Shown here: one piece after another, positions 17,935-25,487 of the stretch
Position numbering within the stretch: the first letter of the stretch is position 1
Layout: each line of letters begins with the position of its first letter
Assembly: GCA_934643865.1 (NCBI GenBank)
Contig: CAKUCX010000004.1
Coordinates: forward strand, 1-64,000
Direction: 5' to 3'
From: an uncultured Kiritimatiellota bacterium
GTDB lineage: Bacteria; Verrucomicrobiota; Kiritimatiellia; RFP12; UBA1067
Length of the DNA stretch: 64,000 bases
The notes under the pieces: generated by a model
The model's database searches: none
Told to the model about the DNA's origin: nothing
Seen by the model: only the letters and a program-made list of their open reading frames with translations
Position numbers and translations under genes: made by a program

Positions 17935-18696
17935 TCACCCCTTCAGCCAGTAGAGGAAGCGCGCGACCCATTCCTTTACCGCCGCGCTGTTGCGCCCGAA
18001 CGCATCCGCGTTCGGGAAGAAGTCGCTGGGCCGGAGCGGGCTCTCGGCGACGTAGTGCATCTCGTAGTCCGTCGGCGCGGGGATGACCTCCAGCCCCGCG
18101 CGCGCGAAGAGCATCTGCGCGCGCGGCATGTGCCAGGCGGACGTGACGAGGCGGATTCGCCGGAAGCCGGCCGCCGCGACGAGCCGCGCCTCCTCCTCCG
18201 TGTTGCGCGCCTCGGGGAAGAAGACAAGGGCCTTTTCGTCCACGCCCAGGTCCTTCAGGAGCGGCACCGTCGACTGTTCGACGCCACCGCCGCTGAGCGT
18301 CAGCTTCACGTTCCCGTCTTGATGCGCCTTCCACTGGCGCGCCGCCTCCCAGACGCGGTCGGCCGCCGAGAGCATCTCCGCGCGGCCGCACGCTTCATGC
18401 GCGCCCATACCGCCACCGAGAAGGACGATCGCGTCGCAGCCGCCGACGTCCAGCGTGTCCGCGAGCGGCGCCTCCTCGCCCTCCAGCGGCACGCCGATGA
18501 CGCGCGTCGTGAGCCCGCAGGCGAGAATCCAGAACAGGGCGAGGCTCGCGACGAAGCACCCCGTGCCGGCCCGCACCAGGGCGCGCCGCCGCGCGCGGAC
18601 GCCGTAGAGGCGCACGAGCGCACCCAGCGCACAGCCGAGAAAGAGCATTCCCAGCGGGCTCAAGACCCAGCCGACGATCTTATGGACAAAGTACAA
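17935..18696 (-). CDS. DUF218 (YdcF/SanA/ElyC-like) membrane protein
   Basis: 253 aa. Two N-terminal membrane helices (about 8-28 and 42-62) precede a DUF218 domain: CDAIVLLGGGMG, LTLSGGGVEQSTVPLLKDLG, EARNTEEEARL and VTSAWHMPRAQMLFARAGL. Family members such as ElyC affect undecaprenyl-phosphate carrier use and envelope integrity, which fits a place beside glycan assembly genes. Catalytic activity is not established. Confidence 0.85.
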   Translation of the reverse strand: MYFVHKIVGWVLSPLGMLFLGCALGALVRLYGVRARRRALVRAGTGCFVASLALFWILACGLTTRVIGVPLEGEEAPLADTLDVGGCDAIVLLGGGMGAHEACGRAEMLSAADRVWEAARQWKAHQDGNVKLTLSGGGVEQSTVPLLKDLGVDEKALVFFPEARNTEEEARLVAAAGFRRIRLVTSAWHMPRAQMLFARAGLEVIPAPTDYEMHYVAESPLRPSDFFPNADAFGRNSAAVKEWVARFLYWLKG

Positions 18697-18817
18697 AGGC
18701 GTCGCTCCATTTTCTCATTGAATCCGCGACAGTTTACCCTTTTTGATTCACCGTGGCAACGCTCCCTCGCGCGCGACGGGGGCGTCCGCCAGGGCCGGGC
18801 CCGCGCCGACGGCACGT

Positions 18818-19663
18818 TCATCTTCCGCCGAACAGCAGGGCCGCAAGTCGCGGCGCGGCGCGGCGCAAGGCTTCGCCCAGCACGACCGCCCCGCCGACGC
18901 CGACAACCCACATGACGGCATCGCCCATCGCCGTCGTCAAAAGATCAAAGCGGTGAAGCGCCTTCGCGCCCCACCCCAACGTGACGATGACGGGCGCGTG
19001 CAGAAGGTAGACGGGCATCATCTGCCGCCGCGCCGCCCGAATCCACGGCGCGGACGGCGCCTGGCCATGCCCCCGCGTGACCTCCGCCAGCGCAAGGCCC
19101 GTCGCGAACCACGCACAGCCGAAGTGCGGCAGCCCGAACGAGAAGAACCCTCTCCACGCCTCGCCCACAGGCATCCAGAGATCGCACGTCATGTACACGC
19201 TCCAGAAGAACCCGCACACCGCCAGCCGCACGGCCGCCGCACGCCGCACGCCAAAGGCCAGCAGCCTCTCCACGCCGCCGACCACCACGACGGCCGCAAA
19301 CAAGGCGCGCAGGAACCAGGTCGGGACAAGCGCCGGCCAGGCACAGGGGTTCAGCCCGAGACACCGGAAGACGCACGCCGCGCTCCCGTCCACCACGCGC
19401 GGCGCCCCGCAATAGCGCGTGCCCAGCCAATTGGCCGCGAACAGGATCGGAAACCAGGCGAGATTCCAAAGGCAGTAGGGGACGAGCAGGCTCTTCACGC
19501 GCGCACGGACCTGTTCGCCATATGGCTTCGCGCTCCGCGCGTACCAGAAGCCGCTCGCGAAGAAGAACCACGGCACCGCCCAGTCCAGCATCCAATGCCG
19601 TGGCAAGGACGGCAGATGCAGGCACACCACCGTCCCCAGCGCGAGCAGGCTGACGACCGTCAT
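18818..19663 (-). CDS. acyltransferase, family 3 (O-acetylase-like)
   Basis: 281 aa, about 8-10 membrane helices: MLDWAVPWFFFASGFWYAR, RVKSLLVPYCLWNL, PTWFLRALFAA and a late MPVYLLHAPVIV, all AT3 landmarks. The N-terminus is about 10-20 residues shorter than in the relative at 42.3 kb, and the usual catalytic His region of helix 1 is reduced to CLH. The start used is the ATG at 19663, which forms an ATGA overlap with the 58-aa ORF. It would O-acylate a sugar of the repeat unit. Confidence 0.8.
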   Translation of the reverse strand: MTVVSLLALGTVVCLHLPSLPRHWMLDWAVPWFFFASGFWYARSAKPYGEQVRARVKSLLVPYCLWNLAWFPILFAANWLGTRYCGAPRVVDGSAACVFRCLGLNPCAWPALVPTWFLRALFAAVVVVGGVERLLAFGVRRAAAVRLAVCGFFWSVYMTCDLWMPVGEAWRGFFSFGLPHFGCAWFATGLALAEVTRGHGQAPSAPWIRAARRQMMPVYLLHAPVIVTLGWGAKALHRFDLLTTAMGDAVMWVVGVGGAVVLGEALRRAAPRLAALLFGGR

Positions 19664-19732
19664 GACCATGGCGCCGCCATTCCGACGCCCTGTTCGGCGG
19701 GAGCCGGCAACTGTTCGCTCCACATGGCATTC
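19649..19732. repeat. 84-bp direct repeat, copy 1
   Basis: Matches 22923-23006 in the same orientation over 84 nt with roughly nine in ten bases identical by eye and no gaps. It covers the end of the 58-aa ORF and the first codons of the acyltransferase. The two copies bracket the ATPase/GxxExxY module. Confidence 0.85.
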
Positions 19733-19836
19733 TGCAATCCGATCTGCGCCGCGCGAACCTGAAGACCGTTCCCGATCATGGGTCTGACCTTGAAATTCTC
19801 CATTTCACGATCGACTATCGCCTGACACGTGCTCAT
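19660..19836 (-). CDS. 58-aa ORF coupled to the acyltransferase
   Basis: Begins MSTCQAIVDREMENFKVRPM and ends GMAAPWS. It has a strong AGAGGAGG ribosome site a few nt upstream, and its stop overlaps the acyltransferase ATG by 4 nt. The last 24 codons recur, truncated, at 22923-23006 (NAMWSE.LP..AEQGV.MAA.WS), showing this segment is duplicated. No membrane helix and no family recognised. It could be a genuine small protein or a translational lead-in for the acyltransferase. Confidence 0.5.
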   Translation of the reverse strand: MSTCQAIVDREMENFKVRPMIGNGLQVRAAQIGLQNAMWSEQLPAPAEQGVGMAAPWS

Positions 19837-19894
19837 GGCCTCCTCTTTCGCGTTCTAAAAACCCGCTCATTCCCCCATGACAATACGCGAATCA

Positions 19895-19993
19895 AGCAAG
19901 AACGGGATGACACCGACAAAGACAACGCCCTCCCCCATAGATATGCATGAATTTCTTAACCTGGTCAAGGTAACTATCTCGCCTGATCCTCAT
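19895..19993 (-). pseudogene. possible DUF4143 ATPase N-terminal remnant
   Basis: The minus strand from the ATG at 19993 reads MRIRRDSYLDQVKKFMHIYG before going out of frame at a G-rich stretch; a neighbouring frame continues VVFVGV. The RDSYLDQVKKF opening is like the start of many DUF4143-type ATPases, which begin with a KRxxYLxxL helix. Nothing else of the gene remains. The rest of 19837-20163 holds only repeat units. Confidence 0.3.
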
Positions 19994-20129
19994 AGTTAAA
20001 ACTTTCGTAGAATTCTACACAACGTGGACATGCCACCAAAGCGGTTCCTTTACGGCAATCCAACGGGCCGATCACCCTTATCCCGATTTTCTGGTTTTAG
20101 CCGTGTAGCCCGCCGCCCGCACTTCCGAT

Positions 20130-20212
20130 ACTCCCGATCTACACGGCAATACCCCTCTCACCATCACACCCGCCCCTCCCGATCTCCACGGCCAATCCCA
20201 TCCCGTTTCCCA
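20130..20212. repeat. GGGAGATCGG-type repeats, left edge
   Basis: Plus strand shows CTTCCGATACTCCCGATCT, ACACGGCAATACCCC and CCCGATCTCCACGGCCAATC, the same units found at 21.8-22.9 kb. They lie across the 3' end of the ATPase gene and mark the left side of the repeat-bounded module. Confidence 0.7.
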
Positions 20213-21642
20213 TTCTTCTGTTGCCCTGGGCGCATACGCATCTCGCGATTTGCTGTCGCAAAGCGGATCAGACGGTCAAGTTGGCAAATGAAATACAGCG
20301 GAAGAGACAACAGCGCATATCGGCATTCCCGTCCCTTGGAATCCTTTGCTTCCGCATCTGGAATATAAGACGGACAATCCAAATTGAAGCGAACCGCAAA
20401 GTCGCGATGTTTGTCATTCAGAAAGATCAGCAAGCCCTTCATTTTCCCGCCGCTTCCGCTTTTGACCTCCACGGGGACAAGGTAATTTCCACACTGTACC
20501 AAGTAATCAACCTCTGCCGTTGAACTTGGCTCCTCCCGCATCCAGCAATAAGCCGCTGGCTCCTCGTACTCCTCGCCCGCAAACATCAAATGCTGTCCAA
20601 CAAACTGTTCGCAGATCCCGCCCCGGTTTTCAAGAATTGCCTCTCCTCCGTCGAGAAAATCCGTCAACTTCAAGCCCAGTGCGCGAGAGGCAAGCCCCGC
20701 ATCAAGGAACAGCGGCTTGAAATTCCGATCATCTGCGCCATACCCAATCGGTATGCCATTTGCGGGCACATGCCGAACCTTCGCCACCACCCTGGCCAGC
20801 CGCAGAAGATCATATGCAGCCGAGAGATCCTTTGATTTTTCCCCTTCGACGAGATGCGTATAAATGAGTTTCCGCCCCAACATCGATGGCACGGACACAA
20901 ACACCTTCTGCAACAAATCAGCCCGAATCCGACTCGAATACTTCGGGAAGTCATCATGATATGTCGAAAGAATCATCTGCTGCTCACGCTCGGCTTCCCG
21001 TGCGCCGCCCTGGACATAGGCCGATACAGCGGCTGGCATACCGCCGACAACAAGATACTTACGCACGAGTCCCGTCAAATCCTGATGAATCGCATCCGGC
21101 ACATCATCTCCGAGTTGGAAACGAGCAAGCCACGCGACCAGCCCGGATTTTCCAAGCGCCAACAGAAATTCCTCAAAATCAAGCGGCGGCACATACATAT
21201 ACTCAATGCGTCCCACGGGCATCGGGAAGTCTTGCCGTCGCTTCTCGCGCGTTTTCCCGTCCAGCATGAATTCAAGAAGCGACCCTGCGGCAACAATATG
21301 CAAGTTCGGACGTTGCTCATAGAAATAGCGGAGCGATTCTAATACGCAGACCTCAGCATCTTGCAGTTCGTCCAAAAAAACCAACGTCTCGCCATCAAGA
21401 ATTTCCTTTGAGAACTTAACGGAAAGAAGTTCACAAATCGTATCTGGCGTCTTTGTGGCAAAAAGAGACGAGAGAGCCGTGTCTTGCTCGAAATTCAATT
21501 CAAGATAGTTTTTAAACAGCCGTTTCCCTAGTTCACGAACAAGGTATGTCTTACCGACCTGACGCGCTCCGCGAAGAATCAGCGGATGCCGCCTCGGACG
21601 TTTGGACCAAGAATCTAATTTCTTATCGAGTTTTCGTAACAT
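20164..21642 (-). CDS. DUF4143 AAA ATPase (ATPase D)
   Basis: 492 aa, the longest of the four in the window. Walker A GARQVGKT at about 25-32, Walker B LVFLDELQDAE, a sensor-like VAAGSLLEF, a middle winged-helix region and a C-terminal PD-(D/E)XK-like half (AEVDYLVQCGNYLVPVEVKS). Function of the family is unproven. The last residues (GRGDREGRV) are encoded by the local GGGAGATCGG repeat, so the repeat has entered the coding end. Promoter at 21673-21701. Base use is more AT-rich than the flanking glycan genes. Confidence 0.85.
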   Translation of the reverse strand: MLRKLDKKLDSWSKRPRRHPLILRGARQVGKTYLVRELGKRLFKNYLELNFEQDTALSSLFATKTPDTICELLSVKFSKEILDGETLVFLDELQDAEVCVLESLRYFYEQRPNLHIVAAGSLLEFMLDGKTREKRRQDFPMPVGRIEYMYVPPLDFEEFLLALGKSGLVAWLARFQLGDDVPDAIHQDLTGLVRKYLVVGGMPAAVSAYVQGGAREAEREQQMILSTYHDDFPKYSSRIRADLLQKVFVSVPSMLGRKLIYTHLVEGEKSKDLSAAYDLLRLARVVAKVRHVPANGIPIGYGADDRNFKPLFLDAGLASRALGLKLTDFLDGGEAILENRGGICEQFVGQHLMFAGEEYEEPAAYCWMREEPSSTAEVDYLVQCGNYLVPVEVKSGSGGKMKGLLIFLNDKHRDFAVRFNLDCPSYIPDAEAKDSKGRECRYALLSLPLYFICQLDRLIRFATANREMRMRPGQQKNGKRDGIGRGDREGRV

Positions 21643-21672
21643 ATGTCGCCATTCGTTCCAAAAAGCAAGGTT

Positions 21673-21701
21673 ATTATAACATCATCTCAGGCAGAAAACA
21701 A
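21673..21701 (-). promoter_or_regulatory. sigma70-type promoter of ATPase D
   Basis: Minus strand: TTGTTT at 21701-21696, 17-nt spacer, TATAAT at 21678-21673. The start codon follows about 30 nt downstream. The same promoter with the same spacing occurs at 22588-22616 ahead of the GxxExxY gene, inside a longer direct repeat. Confidence 0.75.
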
Positions 21702-21861
21702 GGGTGACGGCGACTGAATACAGACAAAAGACAAGGTTGTTCAGCGTTATGTTTTGTTTGGCCGTGGAGATTGGGAGAATCGGAAGAAGGTTGAGTCTTC
21801 GCATGAACCACACGCGATTCAAACTGATACTACCAAAGCCTACAAGCACACGCCTACTCAT
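21682..21861 (-). pseudogene. miniature GxxExxY copy 1 (in-frame deletion)
   Basis: A 59-aa frame starting at the ATG at 21861 with the same MSR start and upstream GGGAG repeats as the full gene at 22040-22486, but jumping directly to its C-terminal region: MSRRVLVGFGSISLNRVW against the full protein's AGLLINFGSYKFESRVV. The frame remains open to a TGA just before the -10 box of the ATPase D promoter. The central nuclease part is missing. Confidence 0.65.
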
Positions 21862-22008
21862 CTCCCGATACTCCCGATCTCTAAGGCCAATCCCATCATG
21901 TCCTCCCGATTCTCCCGATCTACACGGCTAACCCCATCTCACCCTCCCGATCTCAACGGCAATACCCCTCACTCCCGCACTTCCGATCCTCCCGATCTCA
22001 ACGGCTGA
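21853..22008. repeat. CTCCCGATCTNNACGGC repeat array
   Basis: Five or six units of CTCCCGATCT(C/A)(C/A/T)ACGGC(C/T)AA, often doubled as CCCGATTCTCCCGATCT, in plus orientation. An inverted unit (GGCCGTGGAGATTGGGAG) lies at 21765, so long stems are possible. Most of the gap 21862-22039 is this array. Confidence 0.8.
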
Positions 22009-22039
22009 TTCTGATCCACCAGAAGCCTCTCACACGCCA

Positions 22040-22486
22040 TCAACAACAGACCGCTTTCCCGAGACGTTGTGTTTGGCCGTGGAGATCGGGAGAATCGGAA
22101 GAAGGTTGAGTCTTCGCGTGAACCACTCGCGATTCAAACTTATATGATCCAAAGTTAATAAGCAAACCTGCGGCTTGTTTGGTTATGGCAAGATAATTCA
22201 GCAACTGCGCCAGATGTTCATTTGCTATCATCTTTACAGCCTTTAACTCAATTATCAGCTCATCATTCACGACTAAATCGGCATAGTAATCTCCCAAGAC
22301 GAACCCATCTTCGTCAACCACCTTTAACGGCTTTTGCGCGTCCACCTTGAAACCGGCTTTTTCTAAACGATGCTTCAAGCCATTCTCATACACCTTCTCA
22401 AGCAAGCCAACCCCAAGGTAGACATGCAACCGATACGCGACTTGCCTAACCTGTTCAATCAGACTATCCAGTTCTTCTCTGCTCAT
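22040..22486 (-). CDS. GxxExxY family protein (PD-(D/E)XK_3)
   Basis: 148 aa from the ATG at 22486, preceded by GGGAG in the repeat. Family signature GVGLLEKVYENGLKHRLEKA, then DYYADLVVNDELIIELKAVK (the D...ExK nuclease-like core) and HLAQLLNYLAIT...GLLINF. After GLLINF the normal family end is replaced by a repeat-encoded tail (HAKTQPSSDSPDLHGQTQ). Function unknown; widespread in gut and environmental bacteria. An open extension above the start is repeat-encoded (GRGDRENRE) and was not used. Confidence 0.85.
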   Translation of the reverse strand: MSREELDSLIEQVRQVAYRLHVYLGVGLLEKVYENGLKHRLEKAGFKVDAQKPLKVVDEDGFVLGDYYADLVVNDELIIELKAVKMIANEHLAQLLNYLAITKQAAGLLINFGSYKFESRVVHAKTQPSSDSPDLHGQTQRLGKAVCC

Positions 22487-22499
22487 CTCCCGATTCTCC

Positions 22500-22566
22500 C
22501 GATCTCCACGGCCAATCCCATCATACCCCCGACTCTCCCGATCTCCACGGCCATCCCCTCTCACCA
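22500..22566. repeat. repeat units upstream of GxxExxY
   Basis: Two units of TCCCGATCTCCACGGCCA separated by ATCCCATCATACCCCCGACT. They form the 5' untranslated region of the GxxExxY gene and supply its GGGAG ribosome site. Confidence 0.7.
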
Positions 22567-22587
22567 TCACTCCCGAAAAACAAAGTT

Positions 22588-22616
22588 ATTATAACATCAT
22601 CTCGGACAGAAAACAA
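22588..22616 (-). promoter_or_regulatory. promoter of GxxExxY gene
   Basis: Minus strand: TTGTTT at 22616-22611, 17-nt spacer, TATAAT at 22593-22588, identical in plan to the ATPase D promoter. It gives an untranslated leader of about 95 nt made of the repeat units. Confidence 0.7.
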
Positions 22617-22767
22617 GGGTGACGGCGACTGAATACAGACAAAAGACAAGGTTGTTCGGCGTTGTGTTTTGTTTAGCCGTGGAGATCGGGAGAAGGCGAA
22701 TCCCTCGCGTGAACGACACGCGATTCAAACTTGTATGATCAAAGTCTATAAGCACACCCCGGCTCAT
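22597..22767 (-). pseudogene. miniature GxxExxY copy 2 (in-frame deletion)
   Basis: A 56-aa frame starting at 22767: MSRGVLIDFDHTSLNRVSF, which joins the GxxExxY start directly to the GLLINF-type C-terminal part, as in copy 1. It ends at a TGA beside the promoter of the full gene. The DNA is a direct repeat of 21682-21861 and its downstream sequence. Confidence 0.65.
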
Positions 22768-22885
22768 CTCCCGATTCTCCCGATCTCCACGGCCAACCTC
22801 ATCTCACCCTCCCGATTCTCCCGATCTCTACGGCTAAAACCCCTTCCCGAGCCTCCCAATCTCCGCGGCCAATCCCATCACGCCC
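22768..22885. repeat. repeat array upstream of miniature copy 2
   Basis: Units TCCCGATCTCCACGGCCAA, TCCCGATCTCTACGGCTAA and CCCAATCTCCGCGGCCAA in plus orientation, as in the other arrays. The rest of 22886-23035 holds a fragment reading MTVVSGNPAKVIGRREFRA on the minus strand, which looks like the C-terminal end of a hexapeptide acetyltransferase. Confidence 0.65.
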
Positions 22886-22922
22886 GAAACTCCCGTCTTC
22901 CAATCACCTTCGCCGGATTGCC

Positions 22923-23006
22923 GCTGACGACCGTCATGACCATGTCGCCGCCATTCTGACGCCCTGTTCGGCGAGTACCGGCAGCCGCTCGCTCCACATG
23001 GCATTC
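22923..23006. repeat. 84-bp direct repeat, copy 2
   Basis: Same sequence as 19649-19732: the end of the 58-aa ORF plus the ATGACGGTCGTCAG start of the next frame. Here the frame is closed by an upstream stop and continues into an acetyltransferase-like tail rather than an acyltransferase, so the copy is a remnant. Confidence 0.85.
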
Positions 23007-23035
23007 CGGCGCGTCTAGCCCTTGGCCTTGGGGCA

Positions 23036-24196
23036 TCAAGAGGCCGCCCCCTCCGCCAGGATCTTGGCGATGCGCTCGGCCGCGTGCCCGTCCCACCGTT
23101 CAGGACGCGACGCCCGACGCGGGGCGTCGACCTGCGCGCGGTAGGCCGCGCGGATCCGCTCCACGGCGTTGCCCACGAGGACGGACGCGCCGCCGTTCTC
23201 CCGGAGCGTCACGGGGCGCTCCGTGTTCCACCGCATCGTGAGGCACGGCGTGCCGAGGACGCAGCACTCCTCCTGCAGCCCGCCCGAGTCCGTCAGGAAG
23301 AGGCGCGCGCCCATGTTGAGCCGCAGCATGGCGTGATACCCAAGCGGATTGACGAGAACCACGTTCGGATGGCCGGCCGCCGCCTCCCAAAGGCCAAACG
23401 CCCGGAGCTGCTTCACCGTCCGGGGATGGACGGCCCAGACGACCGGGCGGTCTGCGGCGACCTCATCCAGCAGGAAGCGGACGGCCGGGCCCAACGTCTC
23501 CGCCCGGTCGACGTTGCTCGGGCGGTGCATCGTCACCGCCACGTAGGCGCGGTCCTCCAGCGCGGGGACGCGGCGGCCCGAGGCCGCGCACGCGGGGCTT
23601 TCGCCGATCCGGCTCTCCCGGACGATCTCGTCGAGGTCCAGCGCCGCCGCCTTCGCGCGCTCGCGCTCCAGCGTGTCGATCATGATGTTGCCGACGAACT
23701 TGACCTTGGCGTCCGGCACGCCCTCCGCCTTCAAATTCGCGCTTGACAGCCTGTCCGGCGTGAAGAGGAGGTCGCAGAGGCGGTCCGTGACGAGCCGGTT
23801 GACCTCTTCCGGCATGTCAATGTCGCCGCTGCGCAGGCCCGCCTCGACATGGGCGCAGCGCACGTGCTGCTTCTTCGCGCAGATCGCGCACGCGATGGTC
23901 GCGTTGACGTCCCCCAGCACGACGACCCAGTCCGGCTTCTCCGCGTCGATCACCTTCTCGAAGGCGATCATCGTCTTACCGACCTGCTCGGCGTGCGTGC
24001 CGCTGCCGATTTCGAGGTTGACGTCCGGGCTTGGGATGTCCAGCTCGCGGAAGAACTGCTCGCTCATGCGCACGTCGTAGTGCTGCCCCGTGTGAACGAG
24101 GACGTGTTCGATCGACGGATATGCCTTGAGCGCCCGGCAGAGCGGCGCGACTTTCATGAAGTTCGGCCTTGCGCCGACAACGGAGATGATTTTCAT
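23036..24196 (-). CDS. wecB: UDP-N-acetylglucosamine 2-epimerase (non-hydrolysing)
   Basis: 386 aa, family length. Motifs: VGARPNFMKVAPL at the N-terminus, HTGQHYDVRMSEQFF, MPEEVNRLVTDR, FVGNIMIDTL, VHPRT and LTDSGGLQEE with the catalytic acidic residues. It converts UDP-GlcNAc to UDP-ManNAc, a precursor of ManNAc-containing glycans. The dehydrogenase that would make UDP-ManNAcA is not obvious nearby, apart from the short protein at 52.2 kb. Confidence 0.95.
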   Translation of the reverse strand: MKIISVVGARPNFMKVAPLCRALKAYPSIEHVLVHTGQHYDVRMSEQFFRELDIPSPDVNLEIGSGTHAEQVGKTMIAFEKVIDAEKPDWVVVLGDVNATIACAICAKKQHVRCAHVEAGLRSGDIDMPEEVNRLVTDRLCDLLFTPDRLSSANLKAEGVPDAKVKFVGNIMIDTLERERAKAAALDLDEIVRESRIGESPACAASGRRVPALEDRAYVAVTMHRPSNVDRAETLGPAVRFLLDEVAADRPVVWAVHPRTVKQLRAFGLWEAAAGHPNVVLVNPLGYHAMLRLNMGARLFLTDSGGLQEECCVLGTPCLTMRWNTERPVTLRENGGASVLVGNAVERIRAAYRAQVDAPRRASRPERWDGHAAERIAKILAEGAAS

Positions 24197-24272
24197 GGGT
24201 AGTGGTTGTTAGCCGTGTCGAGTTGTAGAATTGGAGAGAGGCGGGCAGGGGAGGGGAAGAAGACCGTCGTTG

Positions 24273-25487
24273 TCAGCTACACCCCGAGACCCTCTCCAGC
24301 ACACCGAGATACGCTTCAGCCTGCCGGTCGCGGTTGTGGACCTTCGCGATCTTCTCGTAGGCGTTTTCGCCCAGCGTCCGGCACAGCTCCGGGCTTTCCG
24401 CAAGCCGCCGCGCGCACGCGACGAGCGACGCGGCGTCGCCCGGCGTCATGTCAACGCCCGCGCCGGCCTCCAGAACCAGCCTCTTCGCGAACCCGTCCAC
24501 GCCCATGATGATCGGCCGCTTGCAACCGGCGCTCTCGAAAATCTTGCTGGGCATGACCGTCGTGAACAGCTCCGTCTTTCGGAGATGCACGAGGTTCGCG
24601 TCGCAGGAGCTGATCCACTTCGGCATCGACGCCTTTGGCTGCCGCCCCGTGAAGACGACGTTTCGGATGTGCCGCCGCCGCGCCTCGTCCTCCAGCCTCT
24701 GCCGCTCGGCGCCGTCCCCGACGATCACGAAGGAAATCCGCTCCAGCCTCTCGGCCGCGTCCAAGACAACCTCCAGCCCGCAGGCCATGCCGACCGTCCC
24801 GACGTAGCCCACCACGAACCGTCCCGCGAGGCCCCAGCGCGCCAGGAGCGCCTCGTCCTTCGGCTGCGGACGGTAGACGGCGAGATCCGTGCCGTTCATG
24901 ACGACGGCCATCTTCTCCCTTGGCACGCCCTTCGCCGCCAGCCGCTCCCGATACCCGTCGCCGACCGTCACCAGCGCGTCGCACGACCGGTAGAGCGCGC
25001 GCTCGATCTTCTCCAGAAGCCAATACGCCGGCCGCGGGACGTGCGCCCCGACGGCGCCCATCGACTCCGGCCAGATGTCCCGGATCTCGACGACCAGCGG
25101 CACGCGCCGCAGCCGCCTGTACCAGACCCCCGCATAGCCGCAGAAGATCTGCGGGCTCGTCGCGATCACGACGTCCGGCTTCGGAAGCCGCAGGGCGGCC
25201 GCCAGCGAGCGGACGAAATACGAGACGAAGTTCAGCATCCGCCGGAACGCCCCCCTGTTCGCGGCGAGATAGACCTTGACGCGCTCGACCGTGACGCCGT
25301 TGACGACCTCGCGCGTACGTCGGTTGGCGTAGCCGTCGTAGACGATGCCGCTCGGCACGTTTGGCGGGCCGGTGACGACCGTGACGTCATGCCCGGCCCG
25401 CGCCCAGCGCTCGCAGAGCGCCGAGACGCGCGTCGCCGGGGCGTTCCCCTCCGGCGTGTAGTAATGGCTGAAAAACAGAATCCTCAT
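24273..25487 (-). CDS. glycosyltransferase, GT4 (WbuB-like)
   Basis: 404 aa. WbuB-type features: RILFFSHYYTPEGNAPATRV, EIRDIWPES, MNGTDLAVYRPQP, VGYVGTVGMACGLEVVLDAA and PSKIFESAGCKRP (EX7E region). WbuB relatives transfer N-acetyl-fucosamine or similar residues in O-antigen. Its start overlaps the stop of the heparinase-like gene by 4 nt. Confidence 0.9.
   Translation of the reverse strand: MRILFFSHYYTPEGNAPATRVSALCERWARAGHDVTVVTGPPNVPSGIVYDGYANRRTREVVNGVTVERVKVYLAANRGAFRRMLNFVSYFVRSLAAALRLPKPDVVIATSPQIFCGYAGVWYRRLRRVPLVVEIRDIWPESMGAVGAHVPRPAYWLLEKIERALYRSCDALVTVGDGYRERLAAKGVPREKMAVVMNGTDLAVYRPQPKDEALLARWGLAGRFVVGYVGTVGMACGLEVVLDAAERLERISFVIVGDGAERQRLEDEARRRHIRNVVFTGRQPKASMPKWISSCDANLVHLRKTELFTTVMPSKIFESAGCKRPIIMGVDGFAKRLVLEAGAGVDMTPGDAASLVACARRLAESPELCRTLGENAYEKIAKVHNRDRQAEAYLGVLERVSGCS

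Noticed and set aside
21853..22885. CRISPR-like repeats near ATPase D
   Set aside because: Spacing is irregular, units occur in both orientations and intervening sequence is not spacer-sized or unique; no cas genes.
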